A DNA stretch of 64,000 nucleotides from Helicobacter sp. NHP19-012 (GTDB lineage Bacteria > Campylobacterota > Campylobacteria > Campylobacterales > Helicobacteraceae), in contig NZ_AP024819.1 in the NCBI RefSeq assembly GCF_019703325.1, positions 1,116,001 through 1,180,000 on the forward strand, in the 5' to 3' direction. Of the stretch, positions 1 to 9,423 are shown in pieces. Both the position numbers and the translations under genes were made by a program. The notes under the pieces were generated by a model, which was not told the DNA's origin, did not search any database, and saw nothing but the letters and a program-made list of their open reading frames with translations. Within the stretch, counting starts at the first letter, position 1; every line of letters begins with the position of its first letter.

Positions 1-333
1 AGCTTCATCATCGGTTGGGGCAGCCCGCTAGACCCGGACCTACAAACCTACCGCATTTTTGGCTCAAATATGGAGTGGAATTACAACCACTACAGCGATG
101 AGGCGGTGGATCGTGCCCTTCAAAAAGCCCGCACCGCTAAAAATAAAGAGATGCGTAAAACGTGGTATGCCAAATTCATACAGGATTTACACAACAACCC
201 GCCCTTTGCCTTCTTGGTGTATCTGCGCTACCCCTTAGCCTACCGCACCAACATACACGGGATCAAACCCACGATTTTAGGCCACCACGGGGCGCGCTTT
301 ACTTATGATGTCGCTGAGTGGAGCAAGGATTAG
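1..333 (+). CDS. ABC transporter substrate-binding protein, family 5 (nickel/peptide type), C-terminal part
   Basis: The reading frame is open from base 1, so only the last 110 residues are present and the start lies outside the window. The fragment contains the GWGSPLDPD and YSDEAVDRAL stretches seen in the C-terminal lobe of family 5 (DppA/OppA/NikA) periplasmic binding proteins and ends with TYDVAEWSKD. It is followed, with overlaps, by two permeases and two ATPases, so it is the first gene of a five-gene importer. Family 5 proteins bind di/oligopeptides, nickel chelates or haem; the ligand cannot be told from this fragment. The very short ATPases recall the nickel importer NikZYXWV of Campylobacter, but a peptide transporter remains possible. 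Confidence 0.85.
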   Translation, partial: SFIIGWGSPLDPDLQTYRIFGSNMEWNYNHYSDEAVDRALQKARTAKNKEMRKTWYAKFIQDLHNNPPFAFLVYLRYPLAYRTNIHGIKPTILGHHGARFTYDVAEWSKD

Positions 334-1277
334 TGCCTTTTGCGCTTAAAAAAATTTTGGGGGCACTCTTGCTCTTGCTGGTCTTTAGCTTTGTGGTCTT
401 TGTGGCTTTGGATTTATCAAGTGGGAGCGTGCTTTCAGGCATTTATGGGGACAGCGTGCAGAGTGCAAACCCCCTTCTTAAAGCCCGTTTGCTAGAGAAT
501 TTGGGCTTAGATCGCCCGCTTTTGGTGCGCTATTTGGAGTGGCTGGGGCGCATTTTAAGGGGGGATTTGGGGGTGAGTTTAGCAAGTGGGGAGCGCGTCA
601 TAGATATTTTAAAAGAAGGCTTGCCTTATACACTGGTGCTGGGTTTAACAAGCTTTGCTCTTAGCTTTATTTTTGCGTTGGTACTAGGCACAATAGGGGC
701 GTATTTTAAGGACTCGTGGCTGGATAAGACCATCATTTACACCACTCTTGGCTTTTTTAGTGTGCCGAGTTTTTGGCTGGGACTGGTGGCGATCATGCTT
801 TTTAGCGTGCTACTAGGCTGGCTGCCTAGTTCAGGGGTGGGCGAGATTGGCGCAACGCCAAACTTTAGCGATTTAGCCCGCCACATGCTCTTACCCGTGT
901 GTGTGCTGACCTTGTCGCATTTAGCCATTTACACCCGCCTTGTGCGCTCCGTGGTACTAGACACCTTGCAAGAGCCCTTTGTGTTGAGCTATCAAGCGTG
1001 GGGTGTGAGTGCTCTTAAACGCTTTTACTTGGTGTTGCGTTTTTGCTTTCTACCCATTGTGGGGTATTTTGCCTCTAATGCGGGGGCGATTGTGGGGGGG
1101 ACTTATGTCGTGGAGAGCGTGTTTTCTATCGGCGGGATAGGCCAAAGCACCATCAACGCCCTGCTGCATAAAGACTACCCCCTAGCCTTGAGTATCATTA
1201 TGCTCAGCGCCTTTTTTGTGGTGGGGCTGAATGTGGTTGTAGAGCTTTTAGCTAGGTGGCTTAATCCCAAATGGTGA
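333..1277 (+). CDS. ABC transporter permease, DppB/NikB family
   Basis: About 314 residues with an N-terminal membrane segment, a periplasmic stretch with GLDRPLLVRYLEWL, then five further hydrophobic segments. The binding-protein-dependent transport domain ends with VVESVFSIGGIGQ, the region that contacts the ATPase. I chose the GTG at 333 because it overlaps the preceding stop by one base, has AGCAAGGA just upstream, and gives the MPFALKK start usual for this family. A GTG at 318 is also in frame but has no ribosome binding site. It pairs with the next gene as a heterodimeric inner-membrane channel for the periplasmic binding protein encoded upstream. A G7 run at 1094-1100 is in frame. Confidence 0.85.
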   Translation: MPFALKKILGALLLLLVFSFVVFVALDLSSGSVLSGIYGDSVQSANPLLKARLLENLGLDRPLLVRYLEWLGRILRGDLGVSLASGERVIDILKEGLPYTLVLGLTSFALSFIFALVLGTIGAYFKDSWLDKTIIYTTLGFFSVPSFWLGLVAIMLFSVLLGWLPSSGVGEIGATPNFSDLARHMLLPVCVLTLSHLAIYTRLVRSVVLDTLQEPFVLSYQAWGVSALKRFYLVLRFCFLPIVGYFASNAGAIVGGTYVVESVFSIGGIGQSTINALLHKDYPLALSIIMLSAFFVVGLNVVVELLARWLNPKW

Positions 1278-2044
1278 AGTTTGCGCTGGTGTTGGGGGGC
1301 TTTTTCTTGATCTTTTGCCTGCCCCTTTTTGCCCCCTTTGCACCTAATGAAGTGCATTTAGAGGCCCTCAAACTGCCCCCAAGTGCCATGCATTGGCTAG
1401 GCACAGATTTTTTAGGCAGGGATGAGTTTTCAAGGCTCTTGGTGGGCTTAAGAAACTCGGTCTTTGTGGGGCTTGTGAGTGGGCTGTTAGCGCTTGCCAT
1501 AAGTTTAGCTTTTGCCTTTGGGGTGTTGTTTGCGCCTAAGTGGGGGCGGGTGGGGCTTTTGGGATTTTTAGATGGCTTTTTAGCCCTGCCCAATTTATTG
1601 TTGATTTTGCTTTTTAGTGCGTTTAGCCAACGGGGGTTGGGGCTTTTGGGACTAGGCGGACTACTATCACTTTTTTTATGGCCACAAATGGCAAAGGTGC
1701 TCGCCGATAGCTTTAGAGAAATTGCCACAAGGGAGTTTGTCGCCAATGAGCGCGCACTTGGGGCTAGCAATTTAGAAATCGCCTTTTATGAGATCTTGCC
1801 TCTAGCTAAAAACAGCGTGTTTGTGCTCTTGGCCAACACTTGCGCGCATGCCATCAGCGCTGAAGCCCTGCTTAGCTTCTTTGGGCTAGGGCTTAAAGTG
1901 GGCGAGGCAAGCCTTGGCAACATGCTAAACGAGGCAACGCAGGCGATTTTTACGGGGGTGTGGTGGCTGGTGCTCATACCCGGGGTGGCGGTGTTTGTGG
2001 TGGTCTTTGCTTTGGCGTGGGCAGGGGAGCGCTCGCGTGCTTAG
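1271..2044 (+). CDS. ABC transporter permease, DppC/NikC family
   Basis: 257 residues, multi-spanning. It contains the typical DppC/NikC motifs LGTDFLGRDEFSRLL near residue 42 and GASNLEIAFYEILPL around residue 160, the latter being the EAA-type loop that docks on the ATPase. The ATG overlaps the stop of the upstream permease by seven bases, indicating translational coupling. It is shorter than most DppC proteins (about 280-300 residues), mainly at the N-terminus. It is the second channel subunit of the importer; substrate as discussed for the binding protein (nickel or peptide). Confidence 0.85.
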   Translation: MVKFALVLGGFFLIFCLPLFAPFAPNEVHLEALKLPPSAMHWLGTDFLGRDEFSRLLVGLRNSVFVGLVSGLLALAISLAFAFGVLFAPKWGRVGLLGFLDGFLALPNLLLILLFSAFSQRGLGLLGLGGLLSLFLWPQMAKVLADSFREIATREFVANERALGASNLEIAFYEILPLAKNSVFVLLANTCAHAISAEALLSFFGLGLKVGEASLGNMLNEATQAIFTGVWWLVLIPGVAVFVVVFALAWAGERSRA

Positions 2045-2654
2045 CGTGCAGGATTTGAGCGTGCTTAGCCCTAGTGGGGCGGTTTTACAAAATATCAGCT
2101 TTAGCACCACAAGGCATTTAGCCATTTTGGGCGTGAGCGGGAGCGGGAAGAGCACGCTGGCTAAGGCGTTTTGTGGGTTGTTGCCGCCTACTTTTAAGAT
2201 GCATTATGGCGCACTCACTTTAAGCGCACAGGCGGGCTATGTGTTTCAAGACTGCATTGCCTGCTTTTACCCCTACCTTAAAATCAAGGACACCTTTGAC
2301 ATGGTGTTAAAAGAGCGTGCAAACCAAGCCAAGGATTTGTTGGCAAGTTTAAATGTCCCCTTAAAGGCGTGGAGCTCTTACCCTTATGAGCTCAGCCGTG
2401 GGATGGCAAGTCGGGTACAAATCGCGCTGAATTTAGCCCTAAAGAAAGAGATTTTATTTTTAGATGAGGTTACGAGCTCTTTAGATAGAGAAAACACGCA
2501 AGGCGTGGTGGATTTGCTTTTGAGTCTGCCCGTGCAAAGGGTCGTCATCACACATGATGAGGAAGTGGCACTGAAGCTCTGCGATGAGGTGCTAGTGCTT
2601 GATGGGGGGCGGGGGATGTATTTTGGAGAAATGGGGGGGTATTTATGCTCTTAG
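2037..2654 (+). CDS. ABC transporter ATPase, DppD/NikD-like, compact
   Basis: 205 residues from a GTG at 2037, which overlaps the upstream stop and is preceded by GGGGAGCG; an upstream in-frame GTG at 1995 lies inside the permease gene and gives an N-terminus unlike this family. Walker A is GVSGSGKST and Walker B is ILFLDEVTSSLD, followed by an ITHDEEVA switch. The signature motif reads LSRGM instead of LSGGQ, so this half of the ATP site may be weak, as in many asymmetric ABC pairs. It lacks the C-terminal oligopeptide-binding extension of true DppD (usually over 300 residues), which is why I lean towards the short NikW/NikD type. Partner of the next ATPase. Confidence 0.8.
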   Translation: MLSVQDLSVLSPSGAVLQNISFSTTRHLAILGVSGSGKSTLAKAFCGLLPPTFKMHYGALTLSAQAGYVFQDCIACFYPYLKIKDTFDMVLKERANQAKDLLASLNVPLKAWSSYPYELSRGMASRVQIALNLALKKEILFLDEVTSSLDRENTQGVVDLLLSLPVQRVVITHDEEVALKLCDEVLVLDGGRGMYFGEMGGYLCS

Positions 2655-3283
2655 AGGTGCTGGAGTTGTCTAAGTCCTATGGGACGCAAAAGGTGCTAGA
2701 GAGGGTGAACTTTGGCTTAAAGAGGGGGGAATTGGTGGCGTTGATGGGGCCTAGTGGATGTGGTAAAAGCACGCTGGCTAAGTGCATTGCCCGCCTAGAG
2801 CCTTTTAGCGGTGGGCAGGTCTTATACGAGCAGCAAGACATTTTACAAATGGAGCAAAAACCCTTTAGGCAGGCGTTGCAATATGTTTTTCAAGACCAAT
2901 TAAATGCCCTAAACCCCGCTAAAAAGGTGCGGGATTTATTAGGCAGCGTGTGTCGGCGTTTTCAAACCCACGCCTTGTTAAACGAGGCTTTGGAGTTTGC
3001 GAAACTCAGCCCCAAGCTTTTAGGGCGTTATCCAAGGGAGCTTAGCGGAGGGGAGAGACAAAGACTTGGCATTGCGCGGGCGATGCTAGTTTGCCCTGAG
3101 ATTTTATTATTAGATGAAACCACAAGTGCTCTAGATAAAAAACTCAAACATGAAGTCATGCAAGTGGCACGCACCTACCAACAAGAGAAGCAAACCACGA
3201 TTCTTTTTATCACCCACGACCAAGCTTTAGCTAAGGAATATTGTGAAAGAGTGATGCAACTTAAAGGAGGACATTTGCTTTAG
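2645..3283 (+). CDS. ABC transporter ATPase, DppF/NikE-like, compact
   Basis: 212 residues. Walker A GPSGCGKST, Q-loop YVFQDQLNALNP, canonical signature LSGGERQRLGIARA, Walker B ILLLDETTSALD and the ITHDQALA switch are all intact. It overlaps the previous ATPase by ten bases and is the last gene of the importer. No C-terminal oligopeptide-transporter extension is present, so it is about 60-100 residues shorter than DppF. It should provide the fully active ATP site of the heterodimer. No clear terminator follows; the next 75 bases are AT-rich and lead into a decayed gene. Confidence 0.85.
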   Translation: MLLEVLELSKSYGTQKVLERVNFGLKRGELVALMGPSGCGKSTLAKCIARLEPFSGGQVLYEQQDILQMEQKPFRQALQYVFQDQLNALNPAKKVRDLLGSVCRRFQTHALLNEALEFAKLSPKLLGRYPRELSGGERQRLGIARAMLVCPEILLLDETTSALDKKLKHEVMQVARTYQQEKQTTILFITHDQALAKEYCERVMQLKGGHLL

Positions 3284-3357
3284 CCATTAAAGCTAAAAAT
3301 CGTGTATTTTTGAGTCAGCTCAGCGTTTATTCTAACTTTTAAAATAATTCTTATCTT

Positions 3358-4115
3358 TTGAAAAGGTCTTTTTACATCGTATCCCCGCTTGTTTTGTGTG
3401 TGGGGGCAGAACCTATTACAGAGAGCTCAATAGAAGAGAGCAAGCCATAAAAAAAGATTTAGAGAATATCCTTAATAAGCACAGCCAAGCAGTGCAATCT
3501 ATCAGCAATCAAGCTTGCACCATTATCTTAGGGGCTGTAGAAAGTATTAAGAATGAGATTACCAATCTTGCCACAGAGTTTAAGAGCAGTGCAGAGTATG
3601 GGGCAGAACTCAATCAGGCTAAAAGACAGATAGAAAACTTAGAAAAAAAATAAAGAGCGTTTGCAAGATGAAGTCGCTAAACTGAAACAAGAGCAAGAAA
3701 CCAATCAACAAGAGGTAGAAAGGGCAAGGCTGATAATAAGGCTAATAATGAAGCTTTTAAACAACAAGGCATCGAAAATCAAAGTCTTAAAAGCGACTTA
3801 AATACAGCCAAAACAGAGTTGCAAACCATAAAAGCCACACTACAGACCACATAGAAAGATTTAAAGACCACAAAGGTAGATCTTGAGGGCACAAAGAGAG
3901 AATTAAAATCCACACAAAACATATTAGAAGTTTTACAGCAACAAGGCATAGAGTCCCAAGCTACACCTATCCTAGATCATCCAAAGACAACGGACACAGA
4001 GAAACCTGAACCCTCAACAGGGCGTGGGTCTAAGATTAGAGATGGATTTGTCAAAATCAAGGATTTGAACGGAAGTATTGGTCTATCTTTAGCAAAGTTT
4101 TGCCTTTCCAATTAG
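3358..4115 (+). pseudogene. Decayed secreted coiled-coil protein gene
   Basis: Reading from a TTG at 3358 gives a signal-peptide-like start (KRSFYIVSPLVLCVGAEPI) and then stop after the residues IEESKP. The same protein continues in a second frame (AIKKDLENILNKHSQ) to 3653, where an A8 run at 3643-3650 is followed by a stop. It resumes as KERLQDEVAKLKQEQ in another frame, shifts again near 3725, meets an in-frame TAG at 3852-3854, and runs on to a TAG at 4113-4115. The composition is coiled coil throughout (heptads rich in L, K, E, Q, T), with a proline-rich, basic tail. Function unknown; at least three frameshifts and one nonsense change show that it is dead as written. Confidence 0.6.
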
Positions 4116-4460
4116 CCTTATAGGTTAGCAGACTAATGAGCCTAGACCAACTTGCATTGACAATACTCTTAGCTAGTTTGTGGTTTTTGGCCAACTTAGA
4201 GAAAAATCGATCAAAGGCTGTTGTCAGTTGTCTTAATACCATTTGCAAGCTTTGAGAGTTGCATTCGCCTAGATAGGCGTAAGGCTCTTGTTTTTTAAGG
4301 GTGATGAGCACCTTTTGCATGCTAAAGTAATTTTCTCTAGTGACTTGTGCGTATTGCTTTTGGCGGTATTCTAAAAGTAGTTATAGACCACCCTAGCACA
4401 GCCAAAGTACTTGTGTATCAAGGTTTTTTGTGCAGTGGTAGGATAAATTCTAAACTTCAT
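4057..4460 (-). pseudogene. Remnant of IS605/IS200-type TnpB (OrfB), internally deleted
   Basis: On the minus strand from an ATG at 4460 the translation starts MKFRIYPTTAQKTLIHKYF, the usual TnpB N-terminus, with a one-base deletion near 4385 before EYRQKQYAQVTRENYF. It continues as SQSLQMVLRQLTTAFDRFF (TnpB about residue 60-80) and then jumps directly to NHKLAKSIVNASWSRL and LLTYKANWKGKTLLKIDQYF, which in full TnpB lie some 200 residues later. The RuvC centre in between and the C-terminal zinc finger are missing. No partner TnpA is seen. The end runs into the tail of the coiled-coil pseudogene, so the element probably inserted there and decayed. Confidence 0.7.
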
Positions 4461-4529
4461 TGTTCGAAGCAATCGGCTACACCTTAATTATAAGGCTATT
4501 TATCCACCAACAGGAGCAAACACAATCTA

Positions 4530-5305
4530 AAAGCCCATTTGATTTTAGCTGACGTAGATACAGAAAAAAGTTACTCGTAGGCGATGTGGCTATTTTTATA
4601 AAGTCTGTGTTTGATGAGATAGAGGAAAGTTCAGATTTTTGCCATCATAGCAATGGAAGCAGATAAAGATTATCTATACCTGATGACTGAGACATACCCC
4701 TAGAGTGTCTATCAGCTCCATTATCTTACAGATCAAACAAATCACTACTTATAAAGTTTGGAGAGAACCAAGATTTATCCCGTTCTTGCGCAAACATTTT
4801 TAGAAAGAATAAATATTTTGGACAGATGGATTTTTTGCTTGTTCCATAGGAGAGGCTAACCCAGAAACCATTAAAAAGAAACCATCAAAAGATATTATAG
4901 AAAATCAAGGATGAGTGGCATTCATCCTACCCGCTAAAGACGAGTGGGATTTCTGCTAAAAGATGTTAACTTGTCAATTAAAAATTATCTGCACAAACAA
5001 ATCGAATCCACAAAAGATGCTGAGTGGGAAGAAAAAGATATTTACAACAAGCTCTTTACATTTTTGACAGCTATCTTAAATGAAACAGGAGCGCCTTTTT
5101 TGATGTGCTGCCAAGTAGAGAAAATGCAAAAACTAATGTGTTTTTTAAACTTGATTTTATAGACACGACAAGAACCACACCAAAGATCAATGTCAAAGTA
5201 AGTAAGGGCAAAGACCTATTTGGTGATCTCAAAAATGTTTTGAAACAAGCTTCCAATGAGTTTAGCGAAGAGCTTTTAAAAGCCTTAAAAAGAGCAGAAA
5301 ATTAA
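4530..5305 (+). pseudogene. Decayed gene of unknown function
   Basis: Coding-like sequence survives in several frames: LILADVDTEKS near 4540, GDVAIFIKSVFDEIEESSDF near 4580-4640, then open stretches at 4944-5162 and 5105-5305 that look like one protein broken by a single shift near 5100 (reading through NETGAPF into SRENAKTNVFFKLDF and SKGKDLFGDLKNVLKQA). Stops and shifts occur every 100 bases or so. I do not recognise the family. It lies between the TnpB remnant and a methyltransferase remnant, and may once have been part of a restriction or defence locus, but this is only a guess from position. Confidence 0.4.
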
Positions 5306-5309
5306 AGTC

Positions 5310-5894
5310 AAAACAGAAGAACTAAAAAAGATCTTTATTTCCTATAAAAACAAAGTGAAGTGGACTTTTTCATCCATAAAGATGCCAAGGGTTTTTAAAT
5401 TAACAATTTGATTTATAATATGCTTGCTAATCTCTATAAAGGCAATGATTTGCAAGAATGGGACATATGTACCATCAAAGTGTTTGCAAAAAATCAAAAA
5501 CATTATATTTGGCATGATTGATCTAATGGGGGTTTGAAAATGAGCTCAAAGCTCTTTGACTCGAGCCAAAATTTGCCAAGAATACGCATATGTCTTTACC
5601 TTAAGACTGCATCAAGAACACCCGTATTTTAGAATCCTTGCTACAAGACAAGGGCATCAACGCACAAATTCAAGAGTGGCAAGATCTACAGCTCATCGAT
5701 CAAAGTTTCAGTTTGGATACCCTTTTAACCGAGCAAAAGTATCGATTTTTGCCCTTTGATACACAACACTTTAGTTTAGAAACTAAATACAAACTTTTAA
5801 ACTCCTTTGGTGATTTAGAATCGGTGCTGAATAACGAATTTATCAAGGCAGACAACTTCCGAGCTCTCAATACTTTAAAAGACAAATACAAAAC
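5310..5894 (+). pseudogene. Remnant of type III restriction-modification methyltransferase (Mod), N-terminal region
   Basis: Fragments in shifting frames match the part of Helicobacter type III Mod proteins that precedes the catalytic motif: FIHKDAKGFL near 5380-5400, YAYVFTL near 5585, then an open stretch from 5638 with LLQDKGINAQIQEWQDL, QKYRFLPFDTQHFSLETKY and FIKADNFRALNTLKDKYK. In intact Mod proteins the last motif is followed by the DPPYNT catalytic motif. Here the sequence instead switches, within the same open frame, to an antitoxin-like sequence at about 5895. So the methyltransferase has lost its catalytic part by recombination and cannot be active. Confidence 0.6.
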
Positions 5895-6112
5895 TTCAAA
5901 CACAGAAGGACGGCGTTTGGCGTATCTTGGTGCCGTTTTAGAGGATGGCGACATGGCAGAACTCAAAGATGCTTTAGCAGTCATTGCTAAGTCTAAGGGC
6001 ATCGACTTGCCCCCTTTTGAGGGGGATACCCCTAAGTTTGCAAGAGTTTAAAAGAAATTGGGTTTGCAGTCTTTAGAGATGCCAAAATGCCAAACCGCTC
6101 AAACCCTATAAA
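5895..6112 (+). pseudogene. Antitoxin remnant (HI1420-type addiction module antidote), copy A
   Basis: From about 5920 the translation reads LAYLGAVLEDGDMAELKDAL and VIAKSKGIDLPPFEGDTPKF, nearly identical to the antitoxin at 17448-17702. A TTA-to-TAA change at 6049-6051 stops it after PKFARV, and the following codons still spell KKLGLQSL. The N-terminal third is replaced by the methyltransferase remnant in the same frame. The DNA identity with copy B continues into the downstream non-coding sequence, showing this is half of a duplicated block. No toxin partner is left at this copy. Confidence 0.7.
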
Positions 6113-6440
6113 ACTTAAACCCTATAATAACGAAAGATTGCGCGGGGTGTTGAGTGGGTGTAATACCAAAAAGCCCTCAAATCCCCAAGAAAGAGCTCCA
6201 TGTAGTGAGAATTTGATGTTTAGTTGAGAGTATCTATTACCATGGGATGATTAGCCTTTTGGGAGAGTAAAGAAACTGATTAAATAGAACAATTTGTCTT
6301 TGGAGAGTAAGCAAAGAGAGGTGATCAACCACACATGGTGTTTAAAGCGTTTTTAAAGGGTCATAGAGCGAAAAGTTAGGGGTCAGGAGGAACTATGTTT
6401 GGGAGTTAAAAGCGGTTTGGGGGTAAGAGCATAATTTCCA
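5926..6440 (+). repeat. Diverged direct repeat, copy A (antitoxin end plus leader region of a porin gene)
   Basis: About 500 bases resemble 17513-17990 in the same orientation: the antitoxin 3' part, then shared non-coding words such as GGTCATAGAGCGAAA, TTAGGGGT and GAGTTAAAAGCGGTT in the same order and spacing. Both copies end a few hundred bases before an outer-membrane protein gene. Between 6112 and 6766 I see no coding sequence. Confidence 0.6.
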
Positions 6441-6682
6441 AAATAAGCACTAACGCTTGTTGAGTAGAAGAGAAGGTTTGTGATCAAATGTTTTGAATGG
6501 CCAGTAAGTTATTTTGCTATCTCAAAGAACTAACTTTTAGCTTCTGCTATGGATTCTCTAACTTTGAAAGTCAAGGTAGTGCTCTAACAAGCTTAGCTCT
6601 CGTGCCCTATTGTATCTACTTTTAGTGTGCGTGATAACTATGACTAGGGCAATATTTTACTTTTTATTTACCATGTTTGTGC

Positions 6683-6688
6683 TACAAT
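6683..6688 (+). promoter_or_regulatory. Candidate extended -10 box (TGTGCTACAAT)
   Basis: TACAAT preceded by TGTGC matches the extended -10 form used by Helicobacter sigma-80. It lies about 80 bases upstream of the porin start at 6767. No convincing -35 is visible. Confidence 0.4.
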
Positions 6689-6766
6689 CCAGGGGAGATT
6701 TTCGGGTATTAGTCTACCTAACCATTAGAGTTTAGGGTGTGGTTTGTCCCAATGGATAGGGTTGAG

Positions 6767-8556
6767 ATGTCAAGACAAGATAAGCGACACAAATATCATC
6801 CTAGATTCTTGCTCGCTTTGTTCTCAGTTAGTGCCTTTGTTGCGACAGCCCAAGCTGGTGAGTGGTTTTTTGGAGGCGGCTTGGTCTTAGGTGCGCAATC
6901 TAGTTCAGTAACCACGCAAAAGCAAACCCCCACAGCCCAAACTATCGTTAGTCCCAATCTTAAAGCGGTTACCGCCTATGATAAGCAACAGCTAGCCATT
7001 ATCCAGCAACTCGAGGGCGACTATCAACAAGCTCGAGCCAATGCACTTACACAAGAACAGCAAATGCTCTCTCAGCTAAAAGAACAAATCACACAAGAGA
7101 GACAACTCTTGCAGGACTTAGCCAACGTTGGTCAGCCACTAAGAATTGATAGTAAGAGTAAACCTGATAATCCAATTATAGGTAAAATAAACCCCAACAT
7201 CATCACTGCAATTGCAATCCCTGCCAACTACCAAGAGAACGACCAACAACTATTATCAAACTTCCAAAACACCATCAACCAACTCTTATCTCAACAAAAA
7301 GAGAGCGGGGCCAATACTGATAGCCCTCTAGCTCAAGAACTCCAAAAAGCCCAACAGATCCTTAAGAATTACAAGCAACAACTCAAAAACTACAATGATG
7401 TGGCAAAAAACTACAATGACCAAATCACGCGTTATTGGAACAATGCTAAGGCACAATGGGAAAACTACGATAAGGAATATAGACAAAAGGAACTAGATGA
7501 TTTAGGATCCTTTTTAGGCAATGTCTACTACTCTAAGGTTGTTGGTGGTTACCCTATACCCTTGGTAAAGCAGGAACTAGAAATGGCTTTGCACTTTTTC
7601 TTCCCACAAAATGAAATTTCTACTCTTATAAAGTGTTTGTTGCCTGATTTTGAAACAAATAAAACAGACAGTGTCTCTAGCAATGGGATTATTGATTTTC
7701 ACCTCCAAACCAAAACACCCTATGGCACAATCTCGGCATTGGTGCAAGTTTCTCGCAACAATGGCACTATTGTTCCTATCAAGGTAAGCTACAATGGCAC
7801 GCTAGAGCCAAATGTAGTGACGACTAGCACTTTCCCGCAGCCTAATATACCTTCACCCAAAATCAGCCCCCCACATTTTCTCCTAACCCCTCCACCCTCC
7901 CCAATGCCTCTAGTATCCATCAACTCATCAGGGACACTCAGCAAGCCCAAGCACAGATAAAAAACGCCACTAGTCAAACCCAAGCCCAGCTGCAAGCTGC
8001 CTATAACAAAGACCGCTCCGCTCTTGAAAAATCTCTCATTGCTCTGCCCAAAGACACAACTATCCACACCATGCTAACTTCTCAGGAGCGAGAATTAAGG
8101 CACGCCACAAACTTAGGCTTTGATTTGGTTGTAGGCTATGCCGTGCACACCCAAAACAATATTCTAGGCTTTCGTGTTTATGGAATGGTCAGCAACGCTT
8201 ACAATGTAAGAAACAGCGTGCCACAGCAAGAACTATTTTCTAGAGCTTCCGTAGGTTTAGGGGCAAATGTTACCCTCAATTTCATTAGCAACACCACACC
8301 CGGTCATCTCTTTGGTTTTGGGGTGTTTGCTGGAGCTGCTGGAATGGAGAATAATTACATACAAGGGCAACACTTTGCCCACGACTTTAACCTCAATGCT
8401 GTGGGTGGGATAGAATTTCGTTTTAATAGCGATGGATTTCAAATCGGTGTTCGTGTCCCTGTCTTTGATCGCATCCTACACCTTACAGATGATGTGATGA
8501 TCACAAACAGCTATAAAGATCCTTCATGCTTTGCTAACTACATCCATTACTTTTGA
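6767..8556 (+). pseudogene. Hop-like outer-membrane protein with one frameshift
   Basis: The ATG at 6767 (AGGG five bases upstream) gives a signal peptide with the hydrophobic core FLLALFSVSAFVATAQA and cleavage before GEWFFGGG. A long Gln/Asn-rich helical region follows (about residues 40-230). The C-terminal third, GIEFRFNSDGFQIGVRVPVF to the final FANYIHYF, is the Helicobacter OMP beta-barrel with terminal phenylalanine. The frame is broken at the C6 run 7867-7872: one extra C would join both parts into about 596 residues. GTG 6737 and ATG 6752 are alternative starts. Broken as written; homopolymer phase variation or a sequencing error are both possible. Adhesin or porin role unknown. Confidence 0.75.
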
Positions 8557-8915
8557 ACATGCCAAAACAGCTTTTAAAAAATCTTAGGTTGAAATGGCTA
8601 AAAACAAGATTATGATGATATGATTTTTTGGATTTTATGGCAAACATAAGGAGGGCTGATGGATAAAAATGCCCCTAGAACGCTCTAGGATTTCCTACAA
8701 TCGGTTTTGTGGGCTTGGTGGAGCTCCATTGAGTCAATATTGGGTTTCATAAGCCTTATATAGGGCTAGAAACGCTATTGACTTTCTAGGTCTGTTTAGA
8801 TTGGGTGGTTGTTGATCCTTTGTCCTAACTTTGATCGGGTGGTGTGTATCCAATGTCTTTTGAGTGGGACTAGTGCATAGGCTCTTGGTAATCAAGGAGC
8901 AGATCGGCGCACTCT
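8557..8915. other. Intergenic stretch without recognised gene
   Basis: This stretch is AT-rich. On the minus strand an open frame covers it, but only its upstream part (from about 8916) shows recognisable sequence; the rest looks like random read-through. I see no RNA gene or clear terminator. Confidence 0.4.
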
Positions 8916-9211
8916 TTGAAAAACCCAAACGCATAGGGTGCACTAAAGCATAAACAACCAAATCAAAGTCCAAGTTTGTGGCACGCTTCAATTCTCGCTC
9001 CTGAGCGGTTAACATGGTGTGGATGGTTGTGTCTTTGATAACCCAATCCCGTATGGGTGCGTAGCCCAAAATTGCGCCCGTGATGTGCCTATGATCGCCA
9101 AAGTATCTACTATTTTAAATTCTATATGCGGTGTGTGGCCACACCTTTTTCGTTTAAATCTTTGAGGTTTTTTAGCCATTTTTCAAAAATGTTTGTATTC
9201 TGCATTTCCAT
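8916..9211 (-). pseudogene. Chimeric remnant: toxin N-terminus joined to a porin fragment (copy C)
   Basis: From an ATG at 9211 on the minus strand the translation MEMQNTNIFEKWLKNLKDLN, then GVATHRI, is the N-terminal half of a HigB/RelE-like addiction module killer protein. After stops and shifts, the toxin motif YFGDHRHITGA is still readable near 9090-9070. The sequence then switches to KDTTIHTMLTAQERELKRAT, DFDLVV, which matches residues encoded at about 8047-8125 in the neighbouring porin gene but lies in opposite orientation. So it is a recombined scrap with no function expected. Compare the toxin at 17141-17457. Confidence 0.6.
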
Positions 9212-9423
9212 GCGTGTATTTTAACGCAAAGACACCCATTAGTCCTTTGACAATTTAGAAAAAGTAAATGACAATTTTAATAGCTTGTTGCATAACTTTG
9301 GGTGCTCCGTGCAGTCTATGGCTTGTTTGCCCCGTTCGAGTTTACTCAAATCCACAGAGTTTGTTTTTTTGTTTGTATAACACACTTACCCCTAGAGCTC
9401 TTGAGATTAAATGAGAGCAATTT

